DNA of 64,000 nt from DTU013 sp964512095 (lineage in GTDB: Bacteria > Bacillota > Clostridia > Acetivibrionales > DTU013), in assembly GCA_964512095.1 (NCBI GenBank), contig CAZEIH010000001.1, forward strand, positions 124,001-188,000, in the 5' to 3' direction. The notes under the pieces were generated by a model. It was given only the letters and a program-made list of their open reading frames with translations. It was not told the DNA's origin and searched no databases. The translations under genes were made by a program, and so were the position numbers. The stretch's first letter is position 1. Each line of letters opens with the position of its first letter. Positions 10,648 to 17,976 of this stretch are shown here, piece after piece.

Positions 10648-11981
10648 TCTTCCATTTGATATTCTAATAATATACGTCCTTTATCTTTCAAGGGCTTATC
10701 CGTTTTTACTACTATCCGATCATCGGGAGTAATTCCTCCTTCAATGGCTGTTTGATTGTTGTCGGAATCCAGTATATTTACATCTAGAATTTCTATATAA
10801 TTTTCTTTTCCAAGGAATCCATTTCTCTCCATAACCACCCATACATAACCTTGCTCTTCATCAATACCAGGTATTACAGCTGAATTAGGTACAAGATAGG
10901 TGTAATTCAATGTATCCCTTTCAATGTATATCTGACCCTTTTCCCCGCCACTGATTCTGTCTATCAGCATTTTCACATCTTCAGTATTAGCTTCAGCATT
11001 TTCATCAGTAATCTCTGCGACAATTTCCTTTTTGACACCTTTGAAATTTTTACTCTCTCCAACCCGAACGACCGTCCCAGTCAGTAGATCCGATCCAAGC
11101 GCAATAACCTTAACTGACACCTTATCATCGACTTGAACAAGATCTGCACTATCGATGTCAATGTCTGTAACGAATCTGAAAGAACTATCCTTGTGTGTAA
11201 TCGTTAATAGCTTCGTTGTCTTACTGACCCAGTTACCATTGGAGGCATGTATATCCTTTACTACACCATCCACTGGTGAATATATCATGTAGGAATCATC
11301 ATCTCCCATTTTCTCCTTATGTATTTTCATGTCCAGCTCAAACCTCTTAATGCTGGACAACTCTTTATTTCTTGATATCTCATACCCCTTACTTTTAGTA
11401 TCATATTCCTTTTTAGCAATCTCATAGCTCAATTCAACATTCTTGTAATTTTCCTGTGATTCTGCGCCAATCTCAAAGAGCTCCTTAACAGAATTCATTC
11501 TTCTTTCTGCCTGCTCATAATTTTTCAATGCAATATCTATCTCAGCCTGAAGACTTAATTGATTTACACCTGCATTATAATCATCCAACATTTCCTTATA
11601 TGCAAGCTCCATTTTCTCATATGTTAGCTCGTCAATTTTTTTCTGTCTTGTCGCCGTATCTCCGTCCACAGGTTCCACTATTGCCAGAAGATCACCCTTT
11701 GAAACCATATCGCCATATTCTACTTTAATTTCTTTAACCTTGCAGCTTACATCAGAGTCCATATAAATATCAGTAAAGCTTACTGCCTCAATATATCCGT
11801 CTCCAGTAATCTTTTTCATCAGAGATCCTTCTATCGGATTTTCAGCAGTGACTTTTGGCAACAGAAAGTTATTAATAGTATTAGAAAAAAATGTAAGCAA
11901 AAAAATCGTTCCAAAAAAAATCAGTATTAGCCTACTAATGGTCTTTTTTTTCATATTATTCGCAACATCAACGTTTGCCAT
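10644..11981 (-). CDS. HlyD/MacA-type membrane-fusion (adaptor) protein
   Basis: A 445-aa periplasmic-adaptor-type protein. There is one membrane anchor (residues ~16-37), then a split lipoyl (biotinyl-like) domain whose halves are near residues 60-105 and 220-260. Between them is a long coiled-coil hairpin rich in Lys and Glu (~110-220), followed by beta-barrel segments. The start has a GGGGGATC site. Its stop overlaps the start of the FtsX/MacB-like gene, giving a MacAB-like adaptor/permease pair. In Gram-positives such pairs export peptides or antibiotics, so the likely role is export of, or self-protection from, the polyketide (inference). Confidence 0.85.
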   Translation of the reverse strand: MANVDVANNMKKKTISRLILIFFGTIFLLTFFSNTINNFLLPKVTAENPIEGSLMKKITGDGYIEAVSFTDIYMDSDVSCKVKEIKVEYGDMVSKGDLLAIVEPVDGDTATRQKKIDELTYEKMELAYKEMLDDYNAGVNQLSLQAEIDIALKNYEQAERRMNSVKELFEIGAESQENYKNVELSYEIAKKEYDTKSKGYEISRNKELSSIKRFELDMKIHKEKMGDDDSYMIYSPVDGVVKDIHASNGNWVSKTTKLLTITHKDSSFRFVTDIDIDSADLVQVDDKVSVKVIALGSDLLTGTVVRVGESKNFKGVKKEIVAEITDENAEANTEDVKMLIDRISGGEKGQIYIERDTLNYTYLVPNSAVIPGIDEEQGYVWVVMERNGFLGKENYIEILDVNILDSDNNQTAIEGGITPDDRIVVKTDKPLKDKGRILLEYQMEE

Positions 11982-12031
11982 ATTGCTATGATCCCCCAGT
12001 CACACTAAACCTCGTATTGTGTTTTACCTAT

Positions 12032-12078
12032 GTCTTCAGAAGAGGCCAACCTCTTTAGGTCTGCGATGAATGAAGACG
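12032..12078. repeat. 47-bp hairpin-forming repeat, copy 2 (intergenic)
   Basis: The same element as 9209..9255, with five substitutions. It lies between the ABC-2 permease stop and the HlyD-type start. The outer GTCTTCA/TGAAGAC stem is intact, but the inner stem is weakened. No T-run follows on either strand, so it is not a standard terminator. Confidence 0.8.
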
Positions 12079-12080
12079 TA

Positions 12081-12869
12081 TTAATTAACTTCCTCCTCCT
12101 GACTCCCTGAGCGAAGCGAATTGACTTTAGAATAATATACTGCATTAAAAATCGCCGGCACAATAAAGGTCAGTAAAGATGACAATATATACGGTACATA
12201 ATTCCGAATTCGAAAAAGCACAAATCTTGGATCCAAATCCAACTGCATCGACTGTATGATGTAGTATGGCACATTCCACGGTAGTATCCTCAAATAATCA
12301 GCCCCTGTAAGCTGGGGATTCATTATGTAAATCAGGACTGACAATGCAACAGGTAGCACATAGGTTCTACTGACAATACACACCATAACGCAGATTGGTA
12401 CCACTGAAAAAAACAGTAGAATAACTGCTAAACAAACTTTAAAGTGATAATATATTAATTGCCAGTTCATCTTCCCCCCAATGACCAATATGCCGAACAA
12501 AATAGTTAGAAAAAATACGGCAAGTACCATAATAGAAGTAATAATAAGAATCACAACATGCTTTGAAATCATGAACATTGGCCTTGCATATGGATACATA
12601 AACTGATTCACGATTTCACTATTCTTATACTCCGTTACAAAAATCCAAATTGCTATGAAAATAATTGACATCATCAATATTCCATTTGACATTTCTAACT
12701 CAACAAAAGGAAGTAGATAATTCATATCAATTACATTACCGTAACTATTCCGAACACGAATCCAGTTTATAATGCCCAGCGTAACAGGAACAACAATACC
12801 GACAGGGATCAGCAATAATATTTTTGTCCTCTTCAATTTCATGAATTCAGTAAAAATCAAGTTGTGCAA
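12081..12869 (-). CDS. ABC-2 type (BcrB-like) permease
   Basis: A 262-aa hydrophobic protein with about six membrane segments and the short N-terminal amphipathic start (IFTEFMKLKRTK) typical of ABC-2/BcrB permeases that move lantibiotics or bacitracin-like compounds. It follows the ATPase gene with a 2-nt gap. With that ATPase it would form an exporter or immunity transporter in the membrane, but the ATPase partner looks catalytically dead. The specific substrate is unknown. Confidence 0.82.
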   Translation of the reverse strand: MHNLIFTEFMKLKRTKILLLIPVGIVVPVTLGIINWIRVRNSYGNVIDMNYLLPFVELEMSNGILMMSIIFIAIWIFVTEYKNSEIVNQFMYPYARPMFMISKHVVILIITSIMVLAVFFLTILFGILVIGGKMNWQLIYYHFKVCLAVILLFFSVVPICVMVCIVSRTYVLPVALSVLIYIMNPQLTGADYLRILPWNVPYYIIQSMQLDLDPRFVLFRIRNYVPYILSSLLTFIVPAIFNAVYYSKVNSLRSGSQEEEVN

Positions 12870-12871
12870 GA

Positions 12872-13795
12872 TTACCCTCCGGTCAAACTCAAAAAATGAT
12901 CCTCCAGCGTATTTGTTTCAATCCTAATCTCTATTACACTAATACCCTCCTGCATAAGCGTACGGTTGATGTCAGCTGTGTTTTCATTGCTGTTATATAT
13001 TTGGAATAGATTGTCTTGAACAATCCTGTAATCACGGATTCCCATTTTCTCTTCAAAAACAAGCGATGCCTTTCTGCTATCATTTACTCTAAGCTCAATA
13101 TAATTTCTGTTTGCTTTACAAAAATCTAATGGATCAATTTCATCCACAAGACTCCCCTTATGTACTATCCCAATCCTGCTGGCAATTTGATCTGCCTCGC
13201 TCAATATGTTTGTAGATAAAATCACTGTAACACGCTGATATAACGAGAGATCCAGTAATAACTTCCTAATATCACGAATCCCCGCCGGATCCAGCCCACT
13301 TAAGGGATCCTCTAGAATCAGTAAATCCGGATTGTGTACCAAAGCTCTAGCCAAGGATATCTTTTGTTTAGTCGCAAACGATAGATTCTTAACAAGGTGG
13401 TGCTTGTATTCATATAAACCTAGACGTTTTAATGCCTGCTCCACATATGAGGAATCAGGAATACTCATCAATCGCCTATGGAGCTCCATATTCTCAAAAA
13501 CTGTCAGGTTGGGATATAAGCCGGGTTCTGTCAAGGTTGAGCCGACTCGCCGCAGATACCTGTATTCTGAGGTGTTCACCTCTCTTCCAAACAATTCGAT
13601 TGAGCCTGATGTAGGCCTTACTAGTCCGGTAAACATTCTAATAATTGTATTAACACCTGAATCGCTACGTCCCAGTAAAGTATATATCTCTCCTCTTTTA
13701 ACGCTAATATTAATTTTATTAATACTATGGCAGTTCTTAAAATCCTTTGACAGATTGTATGCTTTTAGTACTTCCGAAATCATACCCTCCTTCAC
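12872..13795 (-). CDS. BcrA-like ABC ATPase with degenerate catalytic motifs
   Basis: A 307-aa ABC ATPase fold of the BcrA type. The Walker A position reads GRSDSGVNT where GxxGxGKT is expected, so the phosphate-binding Lys is Asn. The signature reads LSFATKQ instead of LSGGQ. The Walker B acidic pair reads LILEDP (order Glu-Asp instead of Asp-Glu). The switch His is Asn (ILSTNIL). The D-loop SGLDP is kept. The reading frame is intact, and four independent motif changes suggest it no longer hydrolyses ATP. It may work as a pseudo-ATPase or sensor subunit with the permease and histidine kinase beside it. The start is GTG at 13795 or ATG at 13783; an AAGGAGGG lies just before the ATG. Confidence 0.85.
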   Translation of the reverse strand: MKEGMISEVLKAYNLSKDFKNCHSINKINISVKRGEIYTLLGRSDSGVNTIIRMFTGLVRPTSGSIELFGREVNTSEYRYLRRVGSTLTEPGLYPNLTVFENMELHRRLMSIPDSSYVEQALKRLGLYEYKHHLVKNLSFATKQKISLARALVHNPDLLILEDPLSGLDPAGIRDIRKLLLDLSLYQRVTVILSTNILSEADQIASRIGIVHKGSLVDEIDPLDFCKANRNYIELRVNDSRKASLVFEEKMGIRDYRIVQDNLFQIYNSNENTADINRTLMQEGISVIEIRIETNTLEDHFLSLTGG

Positions 13796-13857
13796 ACTGC
13801 TATTCTATTATATAATGTCTTATCTTAAATAATCATGACTTAATTATTACAAAAGTC

Positions 13858-14772
13858 TTAAATTGATTTTTTTAGAAAGAAGCTAAGTGTTGTCTTTTCA
13901 TTCGGTACAATACTAACACCGATTTCACCATTCATATTCTGCACTAACCTTTTTGCTATAGGCAGGCCAAGTCCGCTGCTTCCCTCACAATGGTTTCGTG
14001 CAATATACAGTCTGGAAAATACGTCCTTTATTTCATCCTGACTGATTCCCTCTCCCTGATTCCATACATCTACCCACACCCTTTCTGGCTCCTCTCTCAA
14101 AGTGATGCCAAAGTAGCTCCCTGGTTTTCCATACCGCAATACATTAGATAGAAGGTTTTGAAGAATCCTATTGATACTGGTTTCATCTCCCCATACATAC
14201 AAATCCTTTTCAGGAATATCGATTACAGCAGAAAGCTCTACTTTTATCAGATCCTGATACATAAAGCAGAGCATTTTTTTAACTAGTTCTGATAGATTCT
14301 GTTTTGTTAGTCTTACGTCAGTGTTGTCCGCTTCAAGCTTAGCGTACTCAAACATATCGTCTATGAATTTGTGTAGCCTTTCTCCCTTACACGCAACAAT
14401 TTCTATATATCGATTTCTATCCCTCTCCACTAATGATGGCTTACTACTCAACTCATCAATATAGCCTAAAATAGATGTTAAAGGTGTTCTTATGTCATGG
14501 GACAAGTCTGAAATGAATTGTTTTGTCATAATTTCATTTCTTTTGATTTTCTCAACTATACCCTGATATTCTTGAATCAATGAGTTTATACGTTGAGCTA
14601 GGGCACATATGGATTTTGAGTTATTGGAAACGTAGCATATTCTGCTTTTGTTTTCCAAAAGAATATCATCCAGAGTAACGGTGACCTCTCGCAGGCCTTT
14701 TATCAGTAGGTTAAGCTTTATGGACAATAACAAAACTGTAGTGCACAATAGCACAATAACAACATAAATCAT
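13858..14772 (-). CDS. Membrane sensor histidine kinase, orphan
   Basis: A 304-aa histidine kinase with a single N-terminal membrane segment (residues 1-22) and no extracellular sensor domain, like the short sensors coupled to BceAB/BcrAB transporters. The H-box SHDIRTPLTSILGY is near residue 95, the N-box NRILQNLLSNVLRYG near 207, and the G boxes GEGIS and SSGLGL follow. The ATG is preceded by TGAGGG. No response regulator gene is next to it, so its partner must be elsewhere or lost. The adjacent degenerate BcrAB pair is the likely sensory partner (inference). Confidence 0.88.
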   Translation of the reverse strand: MIYVVIVLLCTTVLLLSIKLNLLIKGLREVTVTLDDILLENKSRICYVSNNSKSICALAQRINSLIQEYQGIVEKIKRNEIMTKQFISDLSHDIRTPLTSILGYIDELSSKPSLVERDRNRYIEIVACKGERLHKFIDDMFEYAKLEADNTDVRLTKQNLSELVKKMLCFMYQDLIKVELSAVIDIPEKDLYVWGDETSINRILQNLLSNVLRYGKPGSYFGITLREEPERVWVDVWNQGEGISQDEIKDVFSRLYIARNHCEGSSGLGLPIAKRLVQNMNGEIGVSIVPNEKTTLSFFLKKSI

Positions 14773-14835
14773 TGTTGGACCCTCACGAAGCTGATATTTG
14801 GTATCTTAAAAAGCATTTTCCTTCTGATGTCACAA

Positions 14836-15555
14836 TTAGGACCACAAAACAATTTCATCACAAAGCTCGTCCATGTCAATAATTTGAACATCTTTACAAA
14901 ACTCGCCACTTAATGAGCATGCTGCCACTTTATATTCCGAATCAATATGATACTGCCTAAAATAATAATGGCGTAGCAAATCCTCTGTAGCTAGACTAAT
15001 AACCTGACTAGTATTATCTATAGAGATTGTAAAGGAATCCAACGGGATGGATAGCCCTCTGCCCACAGCTTTAACATAGCTCTCCTTCAACGTCCACAAA
15101 TCGTAGAAAAAAGCTTCTCTTTCATGTGTATCCTTTTGCATTATTGCCTCAGCCTCACGCTCTGAGAAAAAGCGATCTACTATACTGATATCAATAGGCT
15201 TTATTTGTTCCACATCAATTCCCACCGGCAAATAGTCAATACCGCAGATCACCCATTTACCGGCATGCGAGATATTGTACTCAATTCCATGATTACCTGT
15301 AAGAAATGGTTTGCCATATTCATTTTCACGAAACACCAGCTCCTGATTTTTGATTCTTAGCTTACTGCAAATCAAATATCTAGTTAGCACATCACCCATT
15401 AGGGTTCTTTGTGCATCCTCGTACTTGTAGAACCTTTGCACTCTCTGTCGTTTTTCCTCTGAAACGACTGATAGGAGCCGGATAAATATATCATTTTCAA
15501 GTAAATGGTCCAAATTAATCCCATAAATTCTCAAACCCATATTTACTTCTTTCAT
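14836..15555 (-). CDS. sfp: 4'-phosphopantetheinyl transferase (Sfp type)
   Basis: A 239-aa Sfp-family enzyme that transfers phosphopantetheine from CoA to the carrier-protein serines of the PKS (GGNS and GADS). The metal-binding motif GIDVE (~110) and the WTLKESYVKAVGRGL motif (~155) are both present. As the first gene of the row, it fits as the dedicated activator of the polyketide proteins 9 kb downstream. The start has several options near the N-terminus (ATG at 15555 or 15540). Confidence 0.92.
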   Translation of the reverse strand: MKEVNMGLRIYGINLDHLLENDIFIRLLSVVSEEKRQRVQRFYKYEDAQRTLMGDVLTRYLICSKLRIKNQELVFRENEYGKPFLTGNHGIEYNISHAGKWVICGIDYLPVGIDVEQIKPIDISIVDRFFSEREAEAIMQKDTHEREAFFYDLWTLKESYVKAVGRGLSIPLDSFTISIDNTSQVISLATEDLLRHYYFRQYHIDSEYKVAACSLSGEFCKDVQIIDMDELCDEIVLWS

Positions 15556-15762
15556 ATCCAGTTTTTAAGTAACATGTAATTTCGATGGGCATAGCGTCGC
15601 CATTTAGCATATGTAGTAAGATAAGCTGTCAAGATTTATCATTGTGTTCCTCGCCTCTTGCCAACGTGTCCCACCATCGATTGGCCTTAATCGAGTGCCT
15701 AATAAACAAAAACTTTGCTTAGTAACACTTGCTTACATTTGTATCAAAAATCGTCAAACAAT

Positions 15763-15791
15763 ATTTTACTTGAATATATCGGCTATGTCAA
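15763..15791 (-). promoter_or_regulatory. Sigma-A promoter of the sfp-PKS row
   Basis: On the minus strand TTGACA (15791-15786) is followed after exactly 17 nt by TAAAAT (15768-15763). It lies about 200 nt before sfp, which would give a long 5' leader. It is the only good promoter seen ahead of the minus-strand row of ten genes. Confidence 0.75.
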
Positions 15792-15798
15792 CAATTTT

Positions 15799-15960
15799 TT
15801 ACATAACCTCCCACGAAGGGAGATTGTACTCGCCACTGAGTTTCATACCCGCTTCTATATCCACTGAATTTTCAGATTTTCTTTCCACCTGCATAAGGTT
15901 GTTGAGATCGTAGCTTTCTTCAGCATCGTCGTTCCTGTAAACGTTACCTCTATTGATTCT
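15799..15960 (-). pseudogene. Unrecognised coding remnant
   Basis: A 53-codon open stretch with no ATG/GTG/TTG near its beginning. It overlaps the end of the upstream gene and ends TAA at 15799. It reads as an acidic protein tail (for example DDAEESYDLNN and SGEYNLPSWEVM). It looks like the 3' end of a gene whose front has been lost. I recognise no family. It could also be chance. Confidence 0.3.
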
Positions 15961-17353
15961 TTATAGATTTAATGACGCTATCTATGTCTCCATTACTATC
16001 CGATTTGCTAATTTCATGATCCAACTTACTATCATTTATAAATCTACCATCATCATTCTGGAGGTAAACCATTACAAACTTCAAAATGTCACCTTTATAA
16101 TCCTCAACCTCATAAATTATTATAACATCCTTCAACTTATCACTATTTACGTCCTCACATGCAATATCTGATAAATCAACACCGATAGGCATATCCGGCA
16201 GAAATCTGTAAATTATGTCATCAGTATTGTCAGCCAGATATAATGCAATAAGCGGCTCACGAGAGCCACCAGATAACTTCAAAGGTATAAGTCTGATGTC
16301 TTCACGGGAACCCAGCTCTATACTAACAATATGTTGGTCGATAATAGTATTGTCTTGGCTATCCATATCCTCCAAATTAAATGGTCTGAATAGATATATT
16401 CCTTCCTGCGGTTCAATATATTTCGATGTCTTTGTAAAATCGATATCTGCTTCGATCTCACCGTTTTCCATAAATATTAGTTTTATTGTCCCTTCATTAC
16501 CAGTGCTGTCACTAAATTGACATTCAGCTATATTACCATTAACTTCTCCAGTTAGGTTTCTTATATCATAGCAGGAAGGTATAGCCAAAACATTGGTACT
16601 TAACTGCCCGAACAATTCTGTACCTATAACCTTATTGATAGAGAAGGATACGATATTGTCATTGCTTTTTCCAATCCACGTTTTTCCAGTATATCGTTCA
16701 TAGTTAAAAACACTTTCTTGCACCGTGTCTTTGTTTTCAAGCACTTTCTCAAAATCCTTGATTAGCATTTTGTACTCAGCTCCATCTGTATCGCTGAGTG
16801 TCTCTAAAACATTACTATATTTGCAAACTTTGCCGTCAATGACTATGTATTCTTCCTTGGTTTCCTTAATTATGTTATAGCCATCCTCATAATATATCGG
16901 GTTGTCATATTGGATAACTGTTTCAATAAAGTATGTCATGAGTTCATCAATGTAGTAAATATTGTAACATTTTCTTCCCATTTCCCCATAAATATTCACT
17001 TCAATATACTTCAAACTGCCATTATCATAATAGCCCTCTATCGTCCCACCTTCAGCTGAAACAAAATAATCCCCTTGCTTTACAACATAATTTCCTCTGT
17101 ACTCATTAAAATCATGCATATAAGTTTGAATATCATGCTCAATGCTGTTAAAATCAGGCAACTCCGTATTCTCTTTATTGGGATATGGATCTGAGTCATT
17201 ATTGCTGACTGTGTTATCAATGTCTGCATTTTTATTTGCATTGTTGGCTGTGGTACCATCTGTGTCCACAATAAAATCAGGTCTAATGATCCCGTAGGAT
17301 GCAATAATTACAGAAAACACTAAAATTGATATAAATATAACGATTTTCTTCAT
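15950..17353 (-). CDS. Secreted or membrane-anchored protein of unknown function
   Basis: A 467-aa protein with an N-terminal hydrophobic signal/anchor (residues 4-22), then an Asn/Asp-rich low-complexity stretch (~35-65) and a mainly beta extracellular body. Near the C-terminus (~400-430) an Asp-rich CEDVNSDKLKDVII segment resembles a calcium-binding FG-GAP/VCBS-type loop. The start has a GGAAGTG site. It is not recognised beyond this, and no enzymatic motif is visible. Confidence 0.75.
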   Translation of the reverse strand: MKKIVIFISILVFSVIIASYGIIRPDFIVDTDGTTANNANKNADIDNTVSNNDSDPYPNKENTELPDFNSIEHDIQTYMHDFNEYRGNYVVKQGDYFVSAEGGTIEGYYDNGSLKYIEVNIYGEMGRKCYNIYYIDELMTYFIETVIQYDNPIYYEDGYNIIKETKEEYIVIDGKVCKYSNVLETLSDTDGAEYKMLIKDFEKVLENKDTVQESVFNYERYTGKTWIGKSNDNIVSFSINKVIGTELFGQLSTNVLAIPSCYDIRNLTGEVNGNIAECQFSDSTGNEGTIKLIFMENGEIEADIDFTKTSKYIEPQEGIYLFRPFNLEDMDSQDNTIIDQHIVSIELGSREDIRLIPLKLSGGSREPLIALYLADNTDDIIYRFLPDMPIGVDLSDIACEDVNSDKLKDVIIIYEVEDYKGDILKFVMVYLQNDDGRFINDSKLDHEISKSDSNGDIDSVIKSIKNQ

Positions 17354-17394
17354 TATTGTACACTTCCAATCTTTTTATAAATCTCTTTTTCCCA

Positions 17395-17532
17395 TTAATT
17401 TTTTAATGTTATTGGTCCACTCACTTGCTTTCCTGCAAAAGCACTAGGTATGGAGTCCCCTGGCCAAGATATTTCATATTTGGTAATGATTAGAGCCGAA
17501 TCGAAAGTAAGAGTCGCGCCTAAACTATCTTT
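17395..17532 (-). pseudogene. Short C-terminal gene remnant
   Basis: About 45 in-frame codons between two stops on the minus strand (for example ALIITKYEISWPGDS) without a start. It resembles the tail of a beta-rich extracellular protein. The rest of 17354..17820 shows no gene, only this remnant and the terminator at 17756. Confidence 0.25.
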
Positions 17533-17755
17533 TCAAACCTTGTATTAATTTGCATACCCGCCCTGTTAAGATTGTCTTCAGATACATAGAGCTTTATAGA
17601 CTCAGCAACGCTTTAGACAATTGTTATTGGCTATCATAATAATACATAATCACGTATAAACTTTCAACCTTTTACTAGGAATGCCCTGGTTTACTAAAAC
17701 AACTCGCCTCTTTTGGACTTTCACCACAGACTGATGGTATGCCCGACACACCAAA

Positions 17756-17786
17756 AGCCGGAACAGCTCATTTTGCTGTTCCGGCT
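17756..17786 (-). terminator. Terminator behind the spoIIID 3' part
   Basis: A perfect 12-bp hairpin (AGCCGGAACAGC / GCTGTTCCGGCT, 7-nt loop). On the minus strand it is followed by TTTT. It lies 34 nt after the spoIIID stop codon, as expected for the terminator of the intact gene. Confidence 0.75.
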
Positions 17787-17820
17787 CATTACCAGGGCTA
17801 TATTGGTACAACATCTCCAT

Positions 17821-17976
17821 TTATACCGCTTTTGAGTTGCTCCCCTGATATTTTGCTTTTGTTGCTTCCCCTCCCCTGATATGCCTTTCTGCTTTGTTTT
17901 CCTCCAGAATGACCCTCACGTCTTCAGCAAGCTCAGGGCTCACCCTTAGCAATCGTTCCGTTACATCCTTGTGCAC
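17821..17976 (-). CDS. spoIIID: spoIIID 3' part, codons 37-87 (split gene)
   Basis: This is the C-terminal part of the sporulation regulator SpoIIID, cut off from its start by the 22-kb insert. It begins with codons V-H (GTGCAC, part of the shared core) and continues KDVTERLLRVSPEL, then the family hallmark RHIRGGEATKAKY, and stops TAA at 17821. Bacillus SpoIIID has the same order (STVHKDLTERL...RHLRGGEATKLKY). There is no ribosome site or sensible start here, so it is silent until joined to 40228..40114. The joined frame is 264 nt, in phase. It overlaps the 3' end of the recombinase gene in another frame. Confidence 0.93.
   Translation of the reverse strand: MHKDVTERLLRVSPELAEDVRVILEENKAERHIRGGEATKAKYQGSNSKAV

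Noticed and set aside
15644..15913. 89-codon plus-strand frame
   Set aside because: It lacks a ribosome site and protein-like composition, and it is antisense to a promoter and a coding remnant.
17821..17976. Could the spoIIID 3' part simply be an unrelated pseudogene copy?
   Set aside because: It begins exactly at the same 7-base core where the 5' part ends, continues in phase, lies on the same strand, has the expected terminator, and abuts a serine recombinase. A random fragment would not meet all of these.
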